Source: Acholeplasmatales bacterium (GTDB lineage Bacteria > Bacillota_I > Bacilli_A > Acholeplasmatales > Anaeroplasmataceae). Taken from it: 5,781 bases of DNA. The DNA is taken from assembly GCA_900770055.1 (NCBI GenBank), contig CAAGJD010000062.1:1-5781 (forward strand), in the 5' to 3' direction. How positions within the stretch are numbered: position 1 is the stretch's first letter; each line of letters begins with the position of its first letter. The notes beneath the pieces are model-generated. The model had not been told where the DNA came from and did not search any database. It was given only the letters and a program-made list of their open reading frames with translations. Both the position numbers and the translations under genes were made by a program. Shown one piece after another: positions 1-5,760 of this stretch.

Positions 1-1
1 C

Positions 2-49
2 AAAACGGGGTTCCATTCCAGATTTTTCACTGGTTTGAAACCCCGTTTT
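2..49. terminator. Strong hairpin terminator, probably bidirectional
   Basis: An 11-bp perfect stem pairs 2-12 with 39-49 (GC-rich core CGGGG/CCCCG). It continues inward through one imperfect pair (13/38), two pairs, a 2x2 internal loop, and a CCAG/CTGG stem closing an 8-base loop. On the plus strand a T-rich tail (positions 46-60) follows, so it can terminate a plus-strand gene lying left of the window. On the minus strand the arm ends in TTTTG and the window stops, so the tail cannot be judged. The imperfect pair is C/A in plus-strand RNA but a G-U wobble in minus-strand RNA, so the structure is slightly better for minus-strand transcripts, i.e. those of the 60-residue gene. A terminator shared by convergent genes fits best. 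Confidence 0.8.
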
Positions 50-60
50 TATTATTTCTT

Positions 61-86
61 GGAGCTGTTTATTTTTTCACAGCCCC
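61..86 (-). other. Hairpin directly after the 60-residue gene, no U tail
   Basis: An 8-bp stem pairs 61-68 (GGAGCTGT) with 79-86 (ACAGCCCC) around a 10-base A-rich loop. As minus-strand RNA all eight positions pair, one as a G-U wobble; as plus-strand RNA that position is an A/C mismatch. The hairpin begins three bases past the tandem stop codons (TAG TAA) of the small gene. No T run follows on the minus strand, so it is not a canonical intrinsic terminator. It may stabilise the 3' end or act as the first of two tandem hairpins with the one at 2-49. Confidence 0.55.
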
Positions 87-89
87 TTA

Positions 90-272
90 CTAGTTTTGAA
101 TATATAAATCACTATAGTGAGGTTCAATTAGAAAAAGCTCCTTTGAATACTCATAATGATAGCTTTTATCAGCTCTAACACAGGTATTTCTCACATTATT
201 TACTCTTATTTCTGCATCAAAGGTTGGATTAATACTATAAGGATCTTTCTCAAATAAATATCTTTTTTTCAT
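90..272 (-). CDS. Small hypothetical protein, 60 residues
   Basis: I do not recognise this protein. It begins MKKRYLFEK, is polar and charged, rich in Tyr, Asp, Glu and Asn, with a single Cys near residue 31 and no hydrophobic stretch that could be a signal peptide or membrane helix, so a small cytosolic protein is likely. The case for a real gene is good translation-signal context: GAGGTG at 278-283, five bases before the ATG. The frame ends in TAG followed at once by TAA, and structured 3' hairpins follow. It lies 86 bases downstream of the 149-residue gene on the same strand, so it could be read through from it or have its own promoter. An inverted repeat sits just upstream (292-310). It could also be a remnant of a longer gene, but nothing in the flanks shows this. 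Confidence 0.6.
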   Translation of the reverse strand: MKKRYLFEKDPYSINPTFDAEIRVNNVRNTCVRADKSYHYEYSKELFLIEPHYSDLYIQN

Positions 273-291
273 CTTTTCACCTCATTTATAT

Positions 292-310
292 TATTCACCT
301 ATGTTGAATA
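292..310. promoter_or_regulatory. Inverted repeat upstream of the 60-residue gene
   Basis: TATTCA (292-297) and TGAATA (305-310) form perfect 6-bp arms around a 7-base spacer, ending about nine bases before the Shine-Dalgarno. On the minus strand it is followed by TAATAT/TATAAA-like sequence that could be a -10 box, but I find no convincing -35. An operator or a weak leader hairpin are both possible. In DNA this AT-rich, chance is a serious alternative. Confidence 0.25.
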
Positions 311-358
311 TTTATGAGATAAATAAAGATAAAATAACTGGAAAATGTTTACATAATA

Positions 359-808
359 TTATTCTTCTATACTATCATCTATTATTTTTTTAATGTCATC
401 AGGTATTCTATCATGACTATATTTATAGATATTTTTAATATATTCAATTTCAGTTGAAATTAATGATTCTAACAATAAATCTATAATATATAAAATGTTG
501 TTATCATTATATATTTGATTAGATATTAATCTAACTTCTTCAAAAATATTATTGTAATATGCTTTAAAATATAATGAATCTTTATTAAGCATATTAATTG
601 CTTCATATAATTCTATTTCAGCATATGGAAATCCTGTAATATTACATTCACAAGACAAATTATTAGTGTTTTGATCTACTGTTATTTGAACCTTTGCTTC
701 AAATAAATCAAAATATGCATAAAATTCAAAAGAATGTTCATCTTCTTCTTTATTATAAATTACGTCAACACCTATTTTTTCAAAATGCTCTAAAATTTTT
801 CTAATCAT
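359..808 (-). CDS. YbjN-like hypothetical protein, 149 residues
   Basis: A soluble acidic protein. The outline is an amphipathic N-terminal helix (MIRKILEHFEKIGVDV), three or four short beta strands (roughly residues 23-60), a Tyr/Asn-rich middle (around DSLYFKAYYNN), and a helical C-terminal half ending in acidic residues. This order and length resemble the YbjN family, whose fold is like type III secretion chaperones and whose biochemical role is poorly defined. I assign it by general shape, not by a diagnostic motif. The start is the ATG at 806-808, because AGGTGG (814-819) lies five bases before it. The GTG three codons upstream falls inside that Shine-Dalgarno and is unlikely to be used. 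It follows the permease gene by 43 bases with no terminator between, so the two are probably co-transcribed. No clear terminator follows before the next small gene. Gene call good, family tentative. Confidence 0.75.
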   Translation of the reverse strand: MIRKILEHFEKIGVDVIYNKEEDEHSFEFYAYFDLFEAKVQITVDQNTNNLSCECNITGFPYAEIELYEAINMLNKDSLYFKAYYNNIFEEVRLISNQIYNDNNILYIIDLLLESLISTEIEYIKNIYKYSHDRIPDDIKKIIDDSIEE

Positions 809-851
809 ATTTTCCACCTAATATTATCTTATCACAGAAAAAACAATATAT

Positions 852-1790
852 CTATAAAATAAGTAATAATAGTGGTATAGTCACAATAGACATAATTGTT
901 GAAAGTAAAACTGTGTTGGCTGCAATTTCTTGATTTACATCATACATCTCTGCTAAATTTAAAATAACCGAAGCACAAGGCGTCGCACTTAATATTAAAA
1001 TACTTGCCTTAAAGGCATAATCTAGTGGTAAGAAATAAACTAGCAGATATGAAAATAATGGGAAAACAATTAGCTTAAATAATAGATTAATATAAACAAA
1101 TGGCTTAATAAACAATTCCTTTGTTTTTATAGAGGCAAGTCTTATTCCTAATATTAGCATGCAGGTAGGTGTAGTCATTTTACCAAGGAGAGTAACTGCT
1201 TCTCCCATTTTTTCTAATACCTCAATACCACAACTAAACTTAAAATTAACAGCATATAAAATAATCGCCACAATAAGGGAAATAGTTGTTGGATTAAGTA
1301 CTGCATTCTTAAAAGAAATATATTTTTTATCTTTGGTAATACAAAATGAGCCTATTGTAAATACTATTAAATTCATTGTAAATACAAATATAGATGAATA
1401 TGTCAAAGCTATTGGATACATAGGAAGCACTGCTCTTATTAATGGTAATCCAAAAAAACCAACATTACCACAAGCACTACCAATTGTTAGCATTCTATAT
1501 TTAGCATCAGCATATTTATTTTTAAAAATAATAAATAATATTAAAATAAAGATTATCTGAACTCCTATTGAAGCAAAAGAAAATAAAAGCATATTTTTTA
1601 CCATTTCAGCACTTCTTTCAACTGCCAAAAAGGAATCAATAATCATACATGGGCTAAATACATAAACTAATATTGTTGATAAGGTTTTTAGATGCCTTGC
1701 ATCAACCTTTTTAAATTTCATTAATATATAGCCTGGTATACAATATAAAAGCATTATAAATACTGTTAAAAATGTCAATTGAAAATACAT
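852..1790 (-). CDS. AEC-family permease (auxin efflux carrier family), 312 residues
   Basis: An integral membrane transporter with about ten predicted helices, at roughly residues 4-26, 36-56, 66-90, 98-121, 125-149, 165-186, 195-219, 228-250, 255-280 and 288-312. Family marks are GNVGFFGLPL at 108-117 in helix 4, NPTT at 166-169 opening the second half, and the ATPCAS...LAEMY stretch at 269-283, all in the usual places. The length is normal for bacterial members. Characterised relatives export or take up small organic anions such as malate, but the substrate cannot be read from sequence; despite the family name, auxin is not implied. The start is the ATG at 1788-1790, behind AGGAG (1798-1802) with seven bases between. 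A TTG six codons further upstream lies before the Shine-Dalgarno and is rejected. The gene has its own -10 box and lies downstream of the superoxide reductase terminator, so it heads a separate unit with the 149-residue gene. Confidence 0.9.
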   Translation of the reverse strand: MYFQLTFLTVFIMLLYCIPGYILMKFKKVDARHLKTLSTILVYVFSPCMIIDSFLAVERSAEMVKNMLLFSFASIGVQIIFILILFIIFKNKYADAKYRMLTIGSACGNVGFFGLPLIRAVLPMYPIALTYSSIFVFTMNLIVFTIGSFCITKDKKYISFKNAVLNPTTISLIVAIILYAVNFKFSCGIEVLEKMGEAVTLLGKMTTPTCMLILGIRLASIKTKELFIKPFVYINLLFKLIVFPLFSYLLVYFLPLDYAFKASILILSATPCASVILNLAEMYDVNQEIAANTVLLSTIMSIVTIPLLLLIL

Positions 1791-1821
1791 AACTACTCTC
1801 CTAACCAAATAATACTCATCT

Positions 1822-1850
1822 ATTATACACCTAAATAAAGCTTAAAGCTT
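1822..1850 (-). promoter_or_regulatory. Candidate promoter of the permease gene
   Basis: On the minus strand a perfect TATAAT lies at 1822-1827, predicting a start near 1814 and a leader of about 24 bases with the Shine-Dalgarno at 1798-1802. With a 17-base spacer the -35 hexamer would be AAGCTT (1845-1850), a poor match to TTGACA. That hexamer is in a tandem pair of AAAGCTT heptamers (1837-1843 and 1844-1850), which could bind a regulator that compensates for the weak -35. The position between the upstream terminator and the gene supports a promoter here. Confidence 0.45.
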
Positions 1851-1867
1851 TTGAAAACGTATACGAA

Positions 1868-1892
1868 ATAAAGCACCTTTGAGGTGCTTTAT
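1868..1892 (-). terminator. Terminator of the superoxide reductase gene
   Basis: An 11-bp perfect stem (1868-1878 with 1882-1892) encloses a three-base loop. On the minus strand the 3' arm ends in TTTA and runs into TTTCG. The first arm contains the TAA stop codon of the superoxide reductase gene (1889-1891), so there is no spacer between coding end and terminator. It separates the sbcD/sbcC-like and superoxide reductase unit from the permease unit. The plus strand also has a T-rich tail, but no plus-strand gene needs it. Confidence 0.8.
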
Positions 1893-2266
1893 AAATTATT
1901 TTTAAGATATAAGCCATGAATATTACAATGCTCGTATGCAGCTATAATCTCATCATCTTCTTCAATTGTAAAAGTCGCTTTAGGTTCATCATTTGGCTTG
2001 AGATTTTGAATATATATTCGTTTTTTTGTTTCAAGAACAATCCATTCAATGTAATGAACATCTAGCATTGGATGTGGTATTTGACCAACGTCTATAACCA
2101 CATTATTTCCATTTTGTTTAATTACTAGCACATGCTTTTCAAATGCTCCATCAGAAGTTGCAGGAGCAAGTAAAACCATATCATCACCACAACATGAAAA
2201 ATCAGATTGATTTCCATTCATGAAATAAATGATATTTTTACAATGTTTACATAGATAAAATTTCAT
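1889..2266 (-). CDS. dfx: Desulfoferrodoxin, class I superoxide reductase, 125 residues
   Basis: A cytosolic iron enzyme that reduces superoxide to hydrogen peroxide without making oxygen, used by anaerobes in place of superoxide dismutase; electrons usually come from rubredoxin. The N-terminal desulforedoxin domain has all four cysteines for an Fe(SCys)4 centre: C6 and C9 (CKHC) and C25 and C26 (CCGDDM). The catalytic domain has the five ligands of the active-site iron: H45 (EKHV), H65 (PHPM), H71 (HYIEW), C114 and H117 (CNIHG). The catalytic Glu-Lys pair before the first His is kept (E43, K44). A Leu stands where many relatives have Pro after HV. Length matches the family (about 125). Start: ATG behind a perfect AAGGAGG (2273-2279), six bases away. 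It follows the SbcC-like gene by 41 bases, with a possible promoter between, and ends in its own terminator. Confidence 0.96.
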   Translation of the reverse strand: MKFYLCKHCKNIIYFMNGNQSDFSCCGDDMVLLAPATSDGAFEKHVLVIKQNGNNVVIDVGQIPHPMLDVHYIEWIVLETKKRIYIQNLKPNDEPKATFTIEEDDEIIAAYEHCNIHGLYLKNNL

Positions 2267-2285
2267 TAATATCCTCCTTAATAAT

Positions 2286-2315
2286 ATTATATCTATTATT
2301 TAAAGAATTATTCAA
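2286..2315 (-). promoter_or_regulatory. Possible promoter of the superoxide reductase gene
   Basis: On the minus strand TTGAAT (2310-2315) overlaps the stop codon of the SbcC-like gene, and TATAAT (2286-2291) follows after an 18-base spacer. The predicted start falls near 2279, right at the Shine-Dalgarno, leaving a leader of only about 13 bases. This could give the enzyme expression independent of the upstream genes. The -10 is perfect, but such strings are common in DNA this AT-rich, so the call is weak. Confidence 0.3.
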
Positions 2316-4575
2316 TTACTCTAGAATCATGACACGTAAAATATACAATTTGATATTGATTTGCGATATCATCAATAAGTGCTTTACATATTTCAAGCTT
2401 TTCATCATCAAAATTAACAAATGGGTCATCTAAAATAATAAATGGCTTTTCATTTGGATATAAACAATCTATTAAGGCAAGTCTCATACATAATGAAATA
2501 ATAGTTTGATAGCCTCTTGAATATTGATCAAGGCCTTTAAGTCCATTAGTAGTAATAAACTGGAACTTAAAATTAACATCAATGCTATATTCTTTATTAT
2601 TTTTTAATAATAATGAAACATATTTATTAACACTATCCTTCATAGGCTTTACATACTTTTCTAAAAGTGATGTTTGAGCTGTTGCTAGATAATCAATAGA
2701 TAAATTTAATATTTTATATTTTTCTTCGAGTTCAAATATTTCATTTGAAAGCATTTCTTTACTAGCTAAAAGCTCATCATATTTTAAAATATCAGCCTCA
2801 TATTCAACTAATCTATTAGAAATAAGAGTAATACTAGCATTATATTCTTGAATACTTCTATCAATTTGTTCTATTTCAATATTTAAATCATCAATAGAGA
2901 TATTAGTAAGTTCTACATCATTTAAATCATTTTCAGAAATAAAATCAGCTAAAATCTTTTTCTTTTCTAATAGCTCATTTTCTAATTCTTTTTTCTTTCT
3001 TAATTTAGTATTAAGCTCACCAATTTTTTCTTCTACTGTTTGAGCTGTAGTATTAAATCTATTAATGAAATTTAAAATAATTGTTTCAAGCTTATGAATG
3101 CGGTAGCCTAGCTCAGCATTATTCTTATTTTCCTCTTCTATTTCACGCATTAAATCAAAATATTTAGAATAATTACTTCTTACTATAAATAGATTATTAC
3201 TATAATCAGATGTGTATAAATGATATTTACCAAAGAATTCTCTAATTTCTTCTTCTAAGCTTCTAAGTTCAAAATCATAACTTTTAACATTACCATAATT
3301 AATATGAGTATTCTTCACACCATTAACAACAAATAAAGCAAGTGAGGCTATATAGCCTAATGCTGAGCATAAAATAGTAATAATGCCAGGAATTTCTAAA
3401 TTAATTCCTTTTGAATATCCATAAAATAATATTCCTGCACCACCTATTAAAGCTAAAGTGCTCATTATACATAGCACAATTGCGAATATTGGTTTTTTCT
3501 TTTCTGGTTCTTTTTCATTAACCTCAATAATCGACTTGATATTTTGATATTTTTCAATCTTTTTAGATATTAATTGTATCTCATTATCTGTAGGTACATT
3601 ATCAACATTAATTTTAGATTTTAATTCATTTAATCTTTCTTCTAGATTATTATTTCGTTTTTGGATTTCATATTCAGTTTTAAGATTAATCAATTCCTTA
3701 TTTTTAGCCTTAACAGCCATTAATTCCTCTAATGAGGTAGATATATTATTAAATATTTTATTATTTTCTTCTATTTCCTTTTCTACTGCTAAAACATCGT
3801 CCTCATATTTTTTCAAAACCTCTAGCTTAGCCTTTTTATCAGTTTCTTTTGAATAATTTAAAACCATGTCATTAAGTTCTTTTTTTCTTTCTGTAAGAGT
3901 TGTAATTTCATCATTAATATTCTTAATATTGTTTTGAATTATCGAAATACCTGATATTTTTCCTTCACATTCATTGATTTCATCCTCAACCTGAGATAAT
4001 TCTTTTTTCTTATCAATAATTAGTCCCTTTTTACTATTTAATCTAATTTCCTTTGCGGCAGTTTTTAAAATATCAACCGCATCATCATAGTTTTGTGAAT
4101 CATTTGTACCACCAATAAGATTAGCAAGCTTTGCCTCAATATCACTACCAAAGCCCTCATCTAAATCCTTTTGCGGAATAAACACACTTCTTTCAAAAGA
4201 AGCCTCATTAAGATTTAAAAATCTTTCACCTAAATTAGAATCATAGCCTGTTAATTCTAGATTAGTTTGTAGATCATAAAGCTTAAATTCATCAAGTGAT
4301 GCTTTTTTAGGATTAAAGTTTCTTTCGATTCGATATTCCTTACCACTAACCTCAATAATTAATGACCCACCAAAGGATGATAGACTCTTCCATGGTGTAT
4401 ATCTTTCTCTTTCCTGTTTATTATTAAGACCATATAGCATTGATTTAATAAATACAGTTAAAGTTGTTTTTCCCCAACCATTCTCTTCATAAATAGAATT
4501 AAGCTTTGTGGAAAAATCATAAGAATAATTTGAAAGCTTTCCAAAGCTATCAATATATAAGCTAATTAGCTTCAT
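2308..4575 (-). CDS. SbcC/Rad50-like (YhaN-type) membrane-associated ATPase, 755 residues
   Basis: The ATPase partner of the nuclease encoded just upstream; Rad50-type proteins use ATP to gate nuclease access to DNA ends. The N-terminal half-ATPase (1-175) has a Walker A, ENGWGKTTL (31-39), and a Q-loop at Q135 (FIPQKD). Long coiled coils run at about 185-350 and 465-640. The C-terminal half-ATPase has a signature YSRGY (685-689), Walker B FIILDDPF (712-719), D-loop NFDD (721-724) and a switch His at 749 (TCHD). Between the coils, at the protein's midpoint, two hydrophobic helices (about 363-386 and 395-418) with a short linker look like a membrane hairpin. No CxxC zinc hook is present. It is shorter than E. 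coli SbcC (about 1050), and the hairpin and SRG signature fit the YhaN branch, so I withhold the symbol sbcC. Residue 30, normally the first P-loop Gly, is Glu. Start: ATG one base after the sbcD-like stop, behind AAGGAGG. Confidence 0.9.
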   Translation of the reverse strand: MKLISLYIDSFGKLSNYSYDFSTKLNSIYEENGWGKTTLTVFIKSMLYGLNNKQERERYTPWKSLSSFGGSLIIEVSGKEYRIERNFNPKKASLDEFKLYDLQTNLELTGYDSNLGERFLNLNEASFERSVFIPQKDLDEGFGSDIEAKLANLIGGTNDSQNYDDAVDILKTAAKEIRLNSKKGLIIDKKKELSQVEDEINECEGKISGISIIQNNIKNINDEITTLTERKKELNDMVLNYSKETDKKAKLEVLKKYEDDVLAVEKEIEENNKIFNNISTSLEELMAVKAKNKELINLKTEYEIQKRNNNLEERLNELKSKINVDNVPTDNEIQLISKKIEKYQNIKSIIEVNEKEPEKKKPIFAIVLCIMSTLALIGGAGILFYGYSKGINLEIPGIITILCSALGYIASLALFVVNGVKNTHINYGNVKSYDFELRSLEEEIREFFGKYHLYTSDYSNNLFIVRSNYSKYFDLMREIEEENKNNAELGYRIHKLETIILNFINRFNTTAQTVEEKIGELNTKLRKKKELENELLEKKKILADFISENDLNDVELTNISIDDLNIEIEQIDRSIQEYNASITLISNRLVEYEADILKYDELLASKEMLSNEIFELEEKYKILNLSIDYLATAQTSLLEKYVKPMKDSVNKYVSLLLKNNKEYSIDVNFKFQFITTNGLKGLDQYSRGYQTIISLCMRLALIDCLYPNEKPFIILDDPFVNFDDEKLEICKALIDDIANQYQIVYFTCHDSRVIE

Positions 4576-4576
4576 A

Positions 4577-5644
4577 TTATAATTCCTCCTTCATTAATGC
4601 TTTAATTCCATATTCAATAATTTGATTTTTTTCCTCATCATTTAATTTGCTTGCTAAAACATTTCTAATAAATTCACCTTTAAGTGATATATCATTTTCA
4701 TATTCCTTAGGATTAATTCTAAGCTTTGAAAAATCCTTAACCTTAGCAAAATAAAATTGCTCATTAAGTGATTCTTCAAATAATTCAATTTGTTTAATTA
4801 AGCCTAAATCATAATTACCTACAAGCTTAACTAAAACAATATCCTTTGAATCAATTCCGTTAAGTCTTAAATTAACTGACCTTCTAATATCACTCCATGA
4901 ATCTGAATCAGATATATCAATAATAGCCTCGTGAATCTCTCTTTTTGAAAATTTAATAAATTGACTTTTAATCTCATTATCATTAACATCTATTAACACA
5001 AAGCCCTTAGGCCCTACCTCATCAAAGCCTCTTCCTTCAAGACAGCCACTATATACATAGACTCCTCTTGAATCAATTTCACCCTTTTCAAATTTATGAA
5101 TATGACCAAGTGCTAAATAATCAATACCTTTACCCACAAGCATTTTAAGATTAATAGCACCATCCTTATCATATTTAGCCAATTCACCATGCATAACAAC
5201 GATATTTTTCTTTTTATCATTTAATGTGAGTGTATCATATACTATTTTATTATAGTTATCAAAATAAGCTATACCAGTTATATCAACCTCATCATAATGA
5301 ATTGTTTCCCATTTTGAAGAAAAAACATATAAATTTGAAGGATATTCAATGATTGAAGTAACAAAAAAATCCTCATCATGATTTCCGGAGGTATATATAA
5401 AATCAATTTCTGGATTATCTTTAATTAAATCAACAATAAAATCTCTTGTTTTCATTGAAACCCTAGGCTTGTCAAAAAGATCACCAGCAATAATAATAGC
5501 CTTAACGTTATTATTTTTTGCATAATCAACTAATGAAGAAAATGAGAATAAAAGTTCTCTTTTTCTTTCCTTAGCTCTAATTGAACCTAAATTAGCTTCA
5601 AGTGAAGAATCTAAATGTAAATCTGCAGTATGAATTATTCTCAT
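4577..5644 (-). CDS. SbcD/Mre11-like metallophosphoesterase (YhaO-type nuclease), 355 residues
   Basis: The nuclease subunit expected to pair with the ATPase downstream and cut DNA ends using two metal ions, probably Mn. All five phosphoesterase motifs are intact: D8-x-H10 (TADLHL), GDLFD with D55, GNHD with N88 and H89, H152 (VMHGEL), and GHIH with H181 and H183. After the catalytic domain comes GCLEGRGFDE (200-209), a stretch I associate with the YhaO-like branch, then a capping and partner-binding region of about 145 residues. Length is near family size (E. coli SbcD about 400). The start is ATG at 5642-5644 behind GGAGG (5653-5657), spacing eight. The last codons (K352, E353, E354) contain the AAGGAGG that serves the next gene, so the two proteins are probably translationally coupled. 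SbcD versus YhaO cannot be settled by eye, so no symbol is given. Confidence 0.92.
   Translation of the reverse strand: MRIIHTADLHLDSSLEANLGSIRAKERKRELLFSFSSLVDYAKNNNVKAIIIAGDLFDKPRVSMKTRDFIVDLIKDNPEIDFIYTSGNHDEDFFVTSIIEYPSNLYVFSSKWETIHYDEVDITGIAYFDNYNKIVYDTLTLNDKKKNIVVMHGELAKYDKDGAINLKMLVGKGIDYLALGHIHKFEKGEIDSRGVYVYSGCLEGRGFDEVGPKGFVLIDVNDNEIKSQFIKFSKREIHEAIIDISDSDSWSDIRRSVNLRLNGIDSKDIVLVKLVGNYDLGLIKQIELFEESLNEQFYFAKVKDFSKLRINPKEYENDISLKGEFIRNVLASKLNDEEKNQIIEYGIKALMKEEL
4585..4591 (-). promoter_or_regulatory. Shine-Dalgarno of the SbcC-like gene inside the SbcD-like gene
   Basis: A perfect AAGGAGG covers the codons for the last Lys-Glu-Glu of the nuclease, nine bases before the ATG of the ATPase; the stop TAA and one base lie between. 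Ribosomes ending the first gene sit on the start of the second. This is the usual arrangement for subunits made in fixed ratio. Confidence 0.85.
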
Positions 5645-5660
5645 TGCTAAATCCTCCGTT

Positions 5661-5675
5661 ATTATATTTATTATA
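5661..5675 (-). promoter_or_regulatory. Candidate promoter -10 boxes for the sbcD/sbcC-like unit
   Basis: Two TATAAT strings on the minus strand (5670-5675 and 5661-5666) lie just before the Shine-Dalgarno at 5653-5657 and after the hairpin terminator at 5720-5750. The upstream one is the better candidate, giving a leader of about 18-20 bases. No good -35 is visible: the best, ATGTAA-like with 17-18 bases of spacing, is weak. I see no LexA-type or other recognisable operator. Confidence 0.35.
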
Positions 5676-5719
5676 TAATAAATGGTCTTATTTTTACATA
5701 TCTATAACTATTATTTTTA

Positions 5720-5750
5720 AAAAAAGAAGAAAAACTATTTCTTCTTTTTT
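5720..5750. terminator. A/T-rich hairpin, likely terminator of the preceding gene
   Basis: A 13-bp perfect stem pairs 5720-5732 with 5738-5750 around a five-base loop. Only two pairs are G-C (the GAAG/CTTC core); the rest are A-T, and the T run forms the 3' arm itself on either strand. It can work both ways. On the minus strand it lies ten bases past a possible stop codon (5761-5763) and before the promoter region of the nuclease gene, so it probably insulates the sbcD/sbcC-like unit from the gene to the right. Confidence 0.6.
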
Positions 5751-5760
5751 AATAATATTA

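Noticed and set aside
309..358. Terminator after the 149-residue gene
   Set aside because: The region is AT-rich, but I find only a 4-bp stem (ATGT/ACAT) and no U tract following a stable hairpin.
809..851. Separate promoter for the 149-residue gene
   Set aside because: GATAAT/TAATAT-like strings are present but without a properly spaced -35; the short gap after the permease fits co-transcription better.
1159..1560. A 133-codon open frame on the plus strand
   Set aside because: It lies wholly antisense to the permease, which has clear family motifs and a good ribosome binding site. The plus-strand frame has no recognisable domain and is a by-product of AT-rich membrane-protein coding.
1791..1808. 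TTG start six codons upstream for the permease
   Set aside because: The Shine-Dalgarno AGGAG lies downstream of that TTG and just before the ATG at 1790, and the ATG begins the first membrane helix in the usual way.
2308..4575. Classical SbcC with a zinc hook
   Set aside because: No CxxC pair exists in the protein; its cysteines are scattered, and the apex is hydrophobic instead.
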